DNA from: Enterobacteriaceae endosymbiont of Donacia bicoloricornis
GTDB taxonomy: Bacteria > Pseudomonadota > Gammaproteobacteria > Enterobacterales > Enterobacteriaceae
Assembly (NCBI RefSeq): GCF_012567955.1
Contig: NZ_CP046186.1
Location: forward strand, 244,491 to 308,490
DNA: 64,000 nucleotides
Direction of reading: 5' to 3'
The translations under genes and the position numbers were made by a program. Position 1 is the first letter of the stretch; each line of letters starts with the position of its first letter. A model generated the notes under the pieces. The model was given only the letters and a program-made list of their open reading frames with translations, was not told where the DNA came from and made no database searches. This document shows positions 10,242-18,673 of the stretch, piece after piece.

Positions 10242-10315
10242 TGCACCCGACAGGAATTGAACCTGAGACCTCTGTTTTCGGAAAACAGTACTCTATCCTA
10301 CTGAGCTACGGGTGC
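10242..10315 (-). tRNA. argX: tRNA-Arg (anticodon CCG)
   Basis: Minus-strand cloverleaf with acceptor GCACCCG/CGGGTGC and anticodon loop TTCCGAA between CTGTT and AACAG stems. It matches E. coli argX. CCA is not encoded. It is the first gene of the argX-hisR-proM cluster and is retained although its codon CGG must be rare in such an AT-rich genome. Confidence 0.96.
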
Positions 10316-10465
10316 AACAGATTATTATATTATATAATACAAATTCATTTCTTTAATGTCTAGTTTTTTTATAAAATTTTTAATAATTTTTATATTTAAA
10401 AATAATAACTTATATTAAATAATATTTAATTAAAAATAATTTTTGATAAAAAAATATAAATAATA

Positions 10466-11725
10466 TTAAGATCTTTTCATCATATCAAAAAAATCATTAT
10501 TAGTTTTTGTCATTGACAATTTATTTATTAAAAATTCCATTGCATCTATTTCATTCATAGGATGAATTATTTTTCTTAAAATCCACATTCTTTGTAATTC
10601 TTCTTGTGAACTTAATAATTCTTCTTTTCTAGTTCCAGATCTATTATAATCTATAGCGGGGAAAACTCGTTTTTCTGCAATTTTACGTGATAAATGCAGC
10701 TCCATATTACCAGTTCCTTTAAATTCTTCATAAATAACATCATCCATTTTTGATCCTGTATCAATTAATGCTGTTGCTATAATTGTTAAACTACCTCCTT
10801 CTTCAACATTTCTTGCCGCACCAAAAAAACGTTTAGGACGATGTAATGCATTTGCATCAACTCCTCCAGTTAAAACTTTCCCAGATGCAGGAGCAACAGT
10901 ATTATATGCTCTAGCTAAACGTGTTATAGAATCTAATAAAATAATAACATCTTTTTTATGTTCTACTAATCTTTTAGCTTTTTCAATTACCATTTCTGAT
11001 ACTTGGACATGTCTAGATTGAGGTTCATCAAAAGTTGAAGTTATAACTTCTCCTTTAACTAATCTTTGCATCTCAGTAACTTCTTCTGGACGTTCATCGA
11101 TAAGTAAAACTATTAATACACAATCAGGATGATTATATGCTATACTTTGTGCAATATTTTGTAATAACATAGTTTTTCCTGCTTTAGGAGGAGCTACTAT
11201 TAAACCTCTTTGTCCTCTACCTATTGGTGAAGCTAAATCTAAAACACGTGCTGTTAAATCTTCTGCAGATCCATTACCTCTTTCCATACTTAATCTAGAA
11301 TTTGCATGTAATGGTGTTAAATTCTCAAAAAGAATTTTGCTTCGAGCATTTTCTGGTTTATCAAAATTTACCTGATTTACTTTTAATAATGCAAAATATC
11401 TTTCTCCTTCTTTAGGAGGACGTATTTTACCAGAAATAGTATCTCCTGTACGTAAATTAAAACGTCTAATTTGACTCGGAGATACATAAATATCATCAGG
11501 TCCTGCTAAATAAGAACTATCAGAAGAACGTAAAAATCCAAATCCATCTTGTAATATTTCTAACACTCCATCACCAAAAATATCTTCTCCACTTTTGGAA
11601 TGTTGTTTTAATATAGTAAAAATAATATCTTGTTTTCTCATTCTAGCTAAATTTTCTAGATAAATATTTTCACCTAAATCTATTAATTCAGATATTGGTT
11701 TATTTTTTAATTCGGTAAGATTCAT
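10466..11725 (-). CDS. rho: Transcription termination factor Rho
   Basis: Hexameric RNA helicase that ends transcription. The 419 residues equal the E. coli length and conservation is high throughout. The N-terminal RNA-binding fold ([20 protein letters not shown]), the P-loop [10 protein letters not shown] around residues 180-186, the Walker [11 protein letters not shown] and the R-loop stretch [15 protein letters not shown] are present. It is downstream of trxA on the same strand, matching the E. coli rhlB-trxA-rho neighbourhood with rhlB missing. Confidence 0.98.
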   Translation of the reverse strand: MNLTELKNKPISELIDLGENIYLENLARMRKQDIIFTILKQHSKSGEDIFGDGVLEILQDGFGFLRSSDSSYLAGPDDIYVSPSQIRRFNLRTGDTISGKIRPPKEGERYFALLKVNQVNFDKPENARSKILFENLTPLHANSRLSMERGNGSAEDLTARVLDLASPIGRGQRGLIVAPPKAGKTMLLQNIAQSIAYNHPDCVLIVLLIDERPEEVTEMQRLVKGEVITSTFDEPQSRHVQVSEMVIEKAKRLVEHKKDVIILLDSITRLARAYNTVAPASGKVLTGGVDANALHRPKRFFGAARNVEEGGSLTIIATALIDTGSKMDDVIYEEFKGTGNMELHLSRKIAEKRVFPAIDYNRSGTRKEELLSSQEELQRMWILRKIIHPMNEIDAMEFLINKLSMTKTNNDFFDMMKRS

Positions 11726-11898
11726 AATGGTGAGGTCTTAAACTTGAATAATTCTTAAATATTTATATAAAATTTATATAATTTAATAACATTTATATTT
11801 AATATAATAAAATTTTTAAATAATTTTATTAGTTACTAAAACAAATATTAATAATTAATATATTTTTTTGTTATAAGATAAGTAATTATTTAAATAAA

Positions 11899-12231
11899 TT
11901 ATTTTAAATTTTTATTTAAAAAATTTTCTAATTGTGTGATATTTATAGATCCAATTATTTTATCAATAATTTTTCCGTTTTTAAATAAAAAAACTGTTGG
12001 TATACTACGAATATTATATCGTTCTGCAATATTTTTATATTTTTCAATATTTAACTTGGTAAAAACTATATTTTCATATTTATGACATACTTTTTCTAAA
12101 ACCTCAGAAAATATTTTACATGGATTACACCATTCTGCCCAAAAATCAACTAAAACCAATTTTTTTTTTTCTATTTCAGATTGAAAATTTTTATCATTTA
12201 AATGTATTAAAACGTTATTCTTATGTTGCAT
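11899..12231 (-). CDS. trxA: Thioredoxin with variant CNPC active site
   Basis: Small dithiol oxidoreductase that reduces cytoplasmic disulphides and feeds ribonucleotide reductase. 110 residues, the family length, with the FWAEWC strand-helix junction, the cis-proline loop SIPTVFLF (P78) and FKNGKI. The active site is C35-N36-P37-C38, whereas nearly all bacterial thioredoxins have Gly at the second position, so redox potential may be shifted (inference). It lies 173 bases upstream of rho. Its own upstream flank borders the foreign retroelement block. Confidence 0.94.
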   Translation of the reverse strand: MQHKNNVLIHLNDKNFQSEIEKKKLVLVDFWAEWCNPCKIFSEVLEKVCHKYENIVFTKLNIEKYKNIAERYNIRSIPTVFLFKNGKIIDKIIGSINITQLENFLNKNLK

Positions 12232-12430
12232 GAATTTAATATTCCTGTATAAATATTATATTTAATTATCTTTTATAAGATGAATATAAATATTTTAATT
12301 TTGTAATAGATTTTTTGATTAAATTCTATTTAAAATTAATTAATATTTTATTTTCATTATATATAAATAATAATTGTATTGCAAGATAATAAATAATATT
12401 TTAAAAATATAAGAAATTAATATAAAAAAG

Positions 12431-14224
12431 GCTTATTAATTCTTGGACATTTATATGTTGTGGTATTGAACAATTATTTCTGAGCAAATAAAAATTTACA
12501 AAGTTCTAATTTAAAGTTTCGAAGACTTAAAGACTTAATATTTTCCGGTATATTATTGTACTGGAAGGCTGCTGAAAAGGAAAACGAAGATTTATACATT
12601 TCCGTTCTATGCCTTGGTGTATGCAGTGTTCTATCAACATAACGAAGCTGAGTTTGATGTAAGCTACCTCTAAACACTAATCTTTTATACAGATACAATG
12701 GCATACGATTTTGCAGAATTTTATGCACCAAGCAGATTAACCGATATTTCCATCTTTGGTTCATATTTAGTATGTTATTATTTATATAGAGTGGTGTAAC
12801 ATGCTGGGACCTTTTCGTTAATGTCGCAAATCTAAGACATGAGTTTTGTATTTTCTGTAGTCTGTGTGCTTCAGACGTGGTAATACAAGAACCGAAAACT
12901 ACACTGCCATATTCACAGGTAGATATAATGAGAGACTCGGTCAGCTTTATTTTTGTATCCGTAGGAAGTACATACCTAAAATTGTATAGCTGTCTAAGTT
13001 TCGCGTATGATGACTTTACAATATTTGTTATGTGATTTTGGAAGGTTAAGTGTTGATCGAAAGTAATTCCTAAGTTTCTTGATGATTTGACAACTAAAAG
13101 ATTTTGGCTCCCTATTTTAACATCCTGCCTCTGTGGGGTAAATTTAACATGTTTTGAATGAAAATTTATAACAACCGATTTGGTTGCATTTAGCTGTAAA
13201 CAATGTGATGTAGAAAAGGAGAGAATATTTTGCAGATCTATGTTTAAAAGTTCCATTGCGACGTCCATTTCATCAGGGTGATAAGATATATACATTTGAC
13301 TATCATCAGCATAATAATGAATTTTTGTATATTTGACAATGTTAGGTAGATCACAAATGTAAATTGCGAAGAGTAAGGGACCCAAAATTGAACCTTGCGG
13401 CACACCAGATTTTATATTTAAATACTGTGAAAAAACAACACCATTTTCTCCGCATAGTTTAACTTTTTGCTTACGATCTGTTAAGTAACTATGAAACCAA
13501 TTTATTGAATCATCATGGACTCCAAAATAGCGGAGCTTTGCAATTAGTAGTTTATGATTAATAGAGTCAAAGGCTTTTGTGTAGTCCAGTAGAACACTAG
13601 TGGTTACTTTTGCTTCATCAAAGCTCTTCAGAATATCATCAGTTACCTCAAGCAGTGTTGTAATGGTACTGTGTGCTTTTCTGAAACCTGACTGATTTTG
13701 CGGTAATAACTGATTTGAATTTACATGAGTCAATAATTGATTCTGAACAACTCTTTCGAGAATTTTAGACATAACATTTAATAAGCTTATTGGGCGACAG
13801 TCGCTATAAGCCTCAGGGTTGGATTTTTTTGGCAGGGGAACAACAATTGCAGTCTTCCATGAAAGTGGAACGACATTTTTTGTAATTGAATAATTTATAA
13901 TATGTTTTATGGTAGGAAGGCTATATGGTAGAAATAATTTCAGAATGTGTGTAGTAAATGTGTCCTCACCCGAGGAGTTCGACTTTATCAAAGATATGGA
14001 ATCAATAATTTCCTTACTACCTACAGGACGGAGTCTTAGAGTAAATTTTGTTTTGGAACTGGAGTGGCTATATTTATGCAGTATTTCATTAGATAATGGA
14101 ATGTTTGGGGCAGAATTCTGGAAGAATGTATTAAACGCGTCAGGGTTATTTAGTGTGTCAGGTAGAGTTGCACTATCCATCTTATTATATACATTAAGGT
14201 TTTTCAAAGTATTCCACCAATATT
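12431..14224 (-). mobile_element. Eukaryotic non-LTR retrotransposon (LINE, Jockey/CR1-like) fragment
   Basis: A block of clearly higher G+C than its surroundings; one 60-base line at 12781 has 22 G+C, against roughly ten to twelve in flanking lines. It holds the reverse transcriptase half of a LINE ORF2 and about 45 bases after its stop. The apurinic endonuclease domain that should precede the RT is missing: a stop codon lies immediately upstream near 14222, and the AT-rich background begins there, so the copy is 5'-truncated. No poly(A) or simple-repeat tail is seen at the 3' end. Boundaries are estimated from composition, within tens of bases. It is either a host-derived insertion or a chimeric assembly join. 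Confidence 0.85.
12474..14207 (-). CDS. LINE-type reverse transcriptase (ORF2 C-terminal part)
   Basis: 577 uninterrupted codons. RT motifs in order: RPISLLNVMSKILERV (138-153), QSGFRKAHSTITTL (172-185), motif A VLLDYTKAFDSINH with catalytic D208 (205-218), motif B SGVPQGSILGPLLF (267-280), motif C YADD (299-302), KSVVINF and the thumb-proximal RNLGITFDQHLTF (377-389). The C-terminal region with ending NIPENIKSLSLRNFKLEL is typical of Jockey/CR1 clade elements in insects. There is no maturase domain, no group II intron motif and no retron feature. The frame starts at a TTG (14207), with the first ATG at 14180; neither is likely to be a true start, as the frame is the tail of a longer ORF2. 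Codon choice is unlike every neighbour. Confidence 0.88.
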   Translation of the reverse strand: MKNLNVYNKMDSATLPDTLNNPDAFNTFFQNSAPNIPLSNEILHKYSHSSSKTKFTLRLRPVGSKEIIDSISLIKSNSSGEDTFTTHILKLFLPYSLPTIKHIINYSITKNVVPLSWKTAIVVPLPKKSNPEAYSDCRPISLLNVMSKILERVVQNQLLTHVNSNQLLPQNQSGFRKAHSTITTLLEVTDDILKSFDEAKVTTSVLLDYTKAFDSINHKLLIAKLRYFGVHDDSINWFHSYLTDRKQKVKLCGENGVVFSQYLNIKSGVPQGSILGPLLFAIYICDLPNIVKYTKIHYYADDSQMYISYHPDEMDVAMELLNIDLQNILSFSTSHCLQLNATKSVVINFHSKHVKFTPQRQDVKIGSQNLLVVKSSRNLGITFDQHLTFQNHITNIVKSSYAKLRQLYNFRYVLPTDTKIKLTESLIISTCEYGSVVFGSCITTSEAHRLQKIQNSCLRFATLTKRSQHVTPLYINNNILNMNQRWKYRLICLVHKILQNRMPLYLYKRLVFRGSLHQTQLRYVDRTLHTPRHRTEMYKSSFSFSAAFQYNNIPENIKSLSLRNFKLELCKFLFAQK

Positions 14225-14572
14225 AACAATTTTAAAAATTCTTTTCTTGTAGGAAAGAAAATATTAAAATTATTGTAATTTACAATTAATACTTGCAATA
14301 AGTTTATCTAAAGTTAATAATTTAAAAGCATTAATTAATACTCTAATTATTATTAAATATTATTTTATCTTTCTCAATAAATTATTAATTTTTTTATTTT
14401 CATATTAGATGATATGGATGTTTTAAATATTTTTTAATTTTTAAATTAGAATTTTTAAAACTTGGTAATTTATTAATACAAATTTTGTATATTATTATAT
14501 TTATAATGTATAAAAATACATAGTATCCCTTACTTAAGGATAATTATCTTATTATATAAATTTTTTAAAAAA
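14225..14572. other. Gene-free AT-rich spacer between retroelement and sodA
   Basis: About 350 bases with bacterial-type composition and no open frame resembling a protein on either strand. The only structure seen is a small imperfect dyad at about 14522-14541 (TATCCCTTA / TAAGGATA). The T-run of the sodA terminator closes the stretch. It may be the remnant of deleted genes at a break in E. coli gene order; I recognise no residual homology. Confidence 0.5.
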
Positions 14573-14606
14573 ATGATGTATTTTATTTCTTTATAAAATA
14601 CATCAT
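14565..14606 (-). terminator. Intrinsic terminator of sodA
   Basis: Perfect 14-base stem: ATGATGTATTTTAT at 14573-14586 and its complement at 14593-14606, with a six-base loop, starting seven bases after the sodA stop codon. On the minus strand the stem is followed directly by a run of seven T. Position, stem and T-run fit a Rho-independent terminator, although the stem is A/T-rich. Confidence 0.75.
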
Positions 14607-14612
14607 AAATAG

Positions 14613-15227
14613 TTATTTATTTAAAAATAATTGTGTAACTTTATCCCAATTTAAAACATTCCAAAAAGCATTAAGATATAAATTTTTTTGATTTTGATAT
14701 TTTAAATAATATGCATGTTCCCATAAATCTAATCCTATAATAGGTAAACTTGTTGATGTATTATCATCCATTAATGGATTATCTTGATTTATTGTTGTAA
14801 TTATTTTTAACATATTTTTTTTTTTTATTAACCAAATCCATCCAGATCCAAAAAAATTTAAAGCTTTTTTTTCAAATTCTTTTTTAAAATTTATTAAATT
14901 ACCAAATTCATTTTTTAAAATATTTAAAATAATACTATTTGGTTGAATATTTTTTTTTAAAATTTTCCAAAAAAAACTATGATTAGCATGTCCTCCTGCA
15001 TTATTACGTAAAAATATTCTTTGTGAAGAAGGAATTGATAATTTATTTAAATTGGAAATTAATTTATTAATTTTAATATTTTCTATATTATTTTCTTGTA
15101 GTATTAAATTTGTATTATTAATATAATTTTGATGATGTTTTTTATGATGTATTTCCATTGTTTTTGTATCAAAAAATGGTTCTAAATCTGAATATTTATA
15201 TAACAAATTAGGTAGTTTATAAGTCAT
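14613..15227 (-). CDS. sodA: Superoxide dismutase, manganese type
   Basis: Dismutates superoxide. 204 residues (E. coli SodA 206). Metal ligands are visible: His in TMEIHHKKHHQNYI, His in GGHANHSFFW, and Asp/His in DLWEHAYYLKYQN. Mn rather than Fe specificity is suggested by GGHANHSFFW and by Gln in INQDNPLM, the SodA position. A good Rho-independent hairpin follows. It lies 28 bases from aroE on the same strand but has its own terminator. It is the only oxidative-stress enzyme in the window besides thioredoxin. Confidence 0.95.
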   Translation of the reverse strand: MTYKLPNLLYKYSDLEPFFDTKTMEIHHKKHHQNYINNTNLILQENNIENIKINKLISNLNKLSIPSSQRIFLRNNAGGHANHSFFWKILKKNIQPNSIILNILKNEFGNLINFKKEFEKKALNFFGSGWIWLIKKKNMLKIITTINQDNPLMDDNTSTSLPIIGLDLWEHAYYLKYQNQKNLYLNAFWNVLNWDKVTQLFLNK

Positions 15228-15255
15228 AAAAATCCTTTAAAATAAAATATAATTA

Positions 15256-16080
15256 TTAATCATATTTTTTATATTTTTTAATTATTAATTTAGTATTGGG
15301 CATGATACCATGCCATAAATAAAAAGAATGTGCTGCTTGTTCAATTAACATGCCAATACCATCTGATACTTTTTTAGCTCCATTAATAATACACCATTTT
15401 AAAAATGGTGTATTATTAGAATTATAAAAAAGATCATAACAAAAAACATCAGGACCAATAATATTAGAAGGTATATTAGGAATATTTCCTTTAATACTAC
15501 TAGATGTAGCATTAATAATTAAATTATATCTAAATTTATTATAAAATATAAATAAATCTTCTAATTTTAGATAATTAATATTTTTTATATTTTTAAAAAA
15601 TTTAACAATTTTTTTAGTATTTTGATAAGTACGATTAATAATTGTAATATTACAACCAAAATTAATTAACGGATATATAATTCCTTGTGCAGCTCCGCCA
15701 GCACCTATTAATAAAATATTACTTTTAGAATTAATAAATTTTAAATTTTGTAGATCTTTTAATAAACCAATACCATCAGTATTATCACCTAAAATTTTTT
15801 TTGAATTAATAATTTTTATTGTATTTACTACACCAGAATATTTAGCTCTTTTTGTTACAAAATCACATAACTTATATGCTTTTTTTTTAAATGGAACTGT
15901 AATATTTGCTCCTATCCCTCCATTTTTAAAAAAATGGAAAAAAGATTTATAAAAATTATTCAATGGAATACAAATTTTTTTATAATTATGTAATATTCCT
16001 GTTTGTTTTGCAAATAGTTGATGTATAATTGGAGATTTACTATGTTTAACAGGATTACCTAATACCGCAAAAATGTTCAT
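15256..16080 (-). CDS. aroE: Shikimate dehydrogenase
   Basis: NADPH-dependent reduction of 3-dehydroshikimate in the shikimate pathway. 274 residues (E. coli 272). Substrate-site motifs NPVKHSKSP, NITVPFKKKAY (catalytic Lys) and NTDGIGLL, and the nucleotide-binding LIGAGGAAQGI and NRT motifs are intact. It is two bases downstream of tsaC, as in E. coli. With aroA at 43.3 kb it shows that a chorismate route was kept, consistent with aromatic amino acid provision. Confidence 0.96.
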   Translation of the reverse strand: MNIFAVLGNPVKHSKSPIIHQLFAKQTGILHNYKKICIPLNNFYKSFFHFFKNGGIGANITVPFKKKAYKLCDFVTKRAKYSGVVNTIKIINSKKILGDNTDGIGLLKDLQNLKFINSKSNILLIGAGGAAQGIIYPLINFGCNITIINRTYQNTKKIVKFFKNIKNINYLKLEDLFIFYNKFRYNLIINATSSSIKGNIPNIPSNIIGPDVFCYDLFYNSNNTPFLKWCIINGAKKVSDGIGMLIEQAAHSFYLWHGIMPNTKLIIKKYKKYD

Positions 16081-16082
16081 AT

Positions 16083-16643
16083 TTATCCTTTACGTATAAC
16101 TAAATTAGTAAAACTATCTCTGATTTCAGATGGTTTTAAATAACCTCCAGTTTTTCCATTTAGAATTAAAATATGTTCTTTAACATCATAAAAATGATGT
16201 AATACATCTTGATGTGTTAAACATGGTTTTTTACCTGAAATATTTGCACTGGTAGAAATAATAGGTTTGCCAAAATAATTACATAATTTACTAGTTAAAT
16301 AGTGATTAGTTACACGAACCGCTATAGAATTAAAATTTCCAATTAACCAATAAGGAGTATTTATTTTAATAGGCATAACCCATGTAATAATACCAGGCCA
16401 AGTAGATAAAATTTTTTTTTTTTGGCTTTTAAGAATTTTTTTTTCATTTATATATTTTAATAATTGATTATAATTAGATGCTATTAAAATTAATCCTTTT
16501 TTTATACTACGTTTTTTTATTTTTAATAATTTATATACTGCTTTTTTATTATCTGGATCACATCCTAAACTAAAAACAGATTCAGTTGGATAAGCTATAA
16601 TTTTACCCATTTTTAATGCATTAATAAAAATTTTTATATCCAT
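16083..16643 (-). CDS. tsaC: Threonylcarbamoyl-AMP synthase
   Basis: Makes threonylcarbamoyl-AMP from threonine, bicarbonate and ATP, the substrate for TsaD in t6A37 tRNA modification. 186 residues (E. coli 190), single YrdC domain without a C-terminal extension. The nucleotide/RNA-binding pattern IAYPTESVFSLGCDP, KKRSIKKGLIL, and the PIISTSANISGKKP motif are clear. It forms a tight pair with aroE, matching E. coli order. Confidence 0.95.
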   Translation of the reverse strand: MDIKIFINALKMGKIIAYPTESVFSLGCDPDNKKAVYKLLKIKKRSIKKGLILIASNYNQLLKYINEKKILKSQKKKILSTWPGIITWVMPIKINTPYWLIGNFNSIAVRVTNHYLTSKLCNYFGKPIISTSANISGKKPCLTHQDVLHHFYDVKEHILILNGKTGGYLKPSEIRDSFTNLVIRKG

Positions 16644-16765
16644 AATTTTTTTATAAATTATTTGATAAAGTTGTAAATGAATTATATATTAATAGTATAA
16701 TTATATTAAAAATTAAAAAAATTTTTATTATTTTAGAAAAATCATCTTTAAAAAAGATATTAAAT

Positions 16766-17302
16766 ATGTCTATACTTAAATTACTATATTTTCCTAATAA
16801 AAAATTGAGAAATATAGCTAAATCAATTAAAAATATTAATAAGGATATTAAATTACTAGGAAGTAGTATGCTTAAAACTATGTATACTTACAATGGTATT
16901 GGTTTAGCAGCTACACAAATAGGAATAAATAAAAGAATTATAGTTATTGATATAACTGAAAAAAAAAATAATCCTATTATTCTTATTAATCCTAAAATAA
17001 TAAAATTTAATAAATTAAAAATTAATAGTAAAGAAGGTTGTTTATCTATACCTATAAAACAAAAATATTTTGTTCCAAGGTTTAATAAAATAAAAATTCA
17101 AGCTAAAAATTTAATGAATGAAATCATTGAAATAGAAGCAAATAATTTATTATCTTTTTGCATACAACATGAAATTGATCATTTAAATGGAATTTTATTC
17201 ATCGATTATTTATCAAATTTAAAATATCAAAGAATTTATGATAAAATAAATAAAATTAATCATAAAATAATGTTTTTAAAAAAACAGAATTACATAAAAT
17301 GA
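16766..17302 (+). CDS. def: Peptide deformylase
   Basis: Removes the formyl group from nascent proteins before Map acts. 178 residues (E. coli 169). All three motifs are present: GIGLAATQ (45-52), EGCLSIP with metal ligand C92, and QHEIDHLNG with H135 and H139. It overlaps fmt by four bases (ATGA), the conserved def-fmt pair, indicating translational coupling. Confidence 0.97.
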   Translation: MSILKLLYFPNKKLRNIAKSIKNINKDIKLLGSSMLKTMYTYNGIGLAATQIGINKRIIVIDITEKKNNPIILINPKIIKFNKLKINSKEGCLSIPIKQKYFVPRFNKIKIQAKNLMNEIIEIEANNLLSFCIQHEIDHLNGILFIDYLSNLKYQRIYDKINKINHKIMFLKKQNYIK

Positions 17303-18273
17303 AAAAAAAAATAAAAATTATCTTTATAGGTACTTCAAAATTTGCCGCTTATCATTTAAAAGGATTAATAAATAATATCTACACAATATCTTGTGTTATT
17401 ACTAAGCCAGATACTTATGCTAATAGAGGATATAAATTAACTTTTAATTCTGTAAAAAAATTAGCAGTAAAATATAAAATTAATATATTACAACCAGAAT
17501 CTTTAAATTCTTTAAAATTAATTAAAAATCTTATTAATTATAATTGTGATATTATTATAGTTGTAGATTATGGTTTATTAATACCTAGTAAAATATTAAA
17601 TATACCTAAGTTATTTTGTATGAATATACATGCTTCATTATTACCTAGATGGAGAGGAGCTGCCCCAATACAAAGAGCATTATTAGCAAATGATTTAAAA
17701 ACAGGTATTAGTATAATAAAAATGAATAATTTTTTAGATGAAGGCGATATTATTTATCAAATAGAATATAGTATTCTACTTTATGATACATATGGTTCAT
17801 TATATAAAAAATTAGCTATATTAGGATTACAAGGATTATTGTTTATTTTAAAAAAAATTTCCAAAGGAGAACAAATAAAATTTAAATCTCAAAATATAAA
17901 TATGATAAAACCTACATATGCAAAAAAAATATCTAAAATGGAATGTAAATTAGATTGGAATTTATCTGCTAAAAAACTTGAATGTATGATTCGTGCCTTT
18001 AATCCTAGACCAGGTACTTTTTTTATGATAAAAAAACAAAGGTTTAAAGTATGGCAAGCAGAAGTTATTAATAGCTTTAACAGTAATTATGTAGATAAAG
18101 TACCTGGTACAATATTATTAATTAATAGATATGGTATACAAATAAATACTATAAATGGAATTTTAAATATTCAAATTATTCAACCTAGTGGTAAAAAACA
18201 AATGAATATTCAAAATTTTTTAAATTTTAAACATTATAAAAATCTTTTTACAAAAAATACTGTTATTATTTAA
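17299..18273 (+). CDS. fmt: Methionyl-tRNA formyltransferase
   Basis: Formylates initiator Met-tRNA. 324 residues (E. coli 315). The formyltransferase core includes the folate-site MNIHASLLPRWRGAAPIQRA with catalytic Asn/His, and DEGDIIYQ; the C-terminal OB-type domain is divergent. Its start overlaps the def stop. Its 3' end overlaps the 3' end of convergent rplQ by eight bases, so there is no room for a separate terminator between the two transcripts. Confidence 0.96.
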   Translation: MKKKIKIIFIGTSKFAAYHLKGLINNIYTISCVITKPDTYANRGYKLTFNSVKKLAVKYKINILQPESLNSLKLIKNLINYNCDIIIVVDYGLLIPSKILNIPKLFCMNIHASLLPRWRGAAPIQRALLANDLKTGISIIKMNNFLDEGDIIYQIEYSILLYDTYGSLYKKLAILGLQGLLFILKKISKGEQIKFKSQNINMIKPTYAKKISKMECKLDWNLSAKKLECMIRAFNPRPGTFFMIKKQRFKVWQAEVINSFNSNYVDKVPGTILLINRYGIQINTINGILNIQIIQPSGKKQMNIQNFLNFKHYKNLFTKNTVII

Positions 18274-18652
18274 GATTTTTATTTTTTAGCATTATTTTTC
18301 TTCCTATTAATTCTATATATGCCATAGGTGCTTTATCTCCATTACGAAAACCACATTTTATTATACGTGTATATCCTCCTAATCTATTTTGAAATTTAGG
18401 AGCAATAACATTAAAAAGTTTAATCATATTGATTTTATTATTTATTTTAGATCTTATTAATCTTTTATTAGAAATAGTATTTTTTTTAGCAATTGTAATT
18501 ATTGGTTCTATAATTTTTCTAAGTTCTTTTGCTTTCATTAGAGTAGTTTTAATAATTTCATTATTAATTAATGAATTAACCATATTAAACAACATTGCAC
18601 TACGATGTGAACTATTTTTATTAAAATAACGACCTGTTTTACGATGACGCAT
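18266..18652 (-). CDS. rplQ: 50S ribosomal protein L17
   Basis: Large-subunit protein near the exit tunnel. 128 residues (E. coli 127), with the N-terminal MRHRKTGRYFNKNSSHRSAM and the C-terminal GDKAPMAYIEL motif. Last gene of the alpha cluster rpsM-rpsK-rpsD-rpoA-rplQ. Its stop end overlaps the 3' end of fmt on the other strand. Confidence 0.98.
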   Translation of the reverse strand: MRHRKTGRYFNKNSSHRSAMLFNMVNSLINNEIIKTTLMKAKELRKIIEPIITIAKKNTISNKRLIRSKINNKINMIKLFNVIAPKFQNRLGGYTRIIKCGFRNGDKAPMAYIELIGRKIMLKNKNLK

Positions 18653-18673
18653 ATTTTTACCTAATTAAATTAA

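Noticed and set aside
12474-14207. The reverse transcriptase as a bacterial retron, DGR or group II intron protein.
   Set aside because: Motif B SGVPQGSILGP and the C-terminal region are LINE type; there is no maturase or endonuclease domain of group II introns, no msr/msd, no variable-region repeat, and the G+C content is foreign.
13909-14226. A 105-codon plus-strand frame opposite the reverse transcriptase.
   Set aside because: It is antisense to the clear RT frame and resembles no family; a shadow of higher-G+C coding sequence.
12398-14239. An 11-base direct repeat ATTTTAAAAAT at 12398-12408 and 14229-14239, near both ends of the retroelement block, as a target-site duplication.
   Set aside because: The sequence is pure A/T in an extremely AT-rich background, it does not abut the estimated element ends (about 22 bases off on the left), and similar words occur all over the window.
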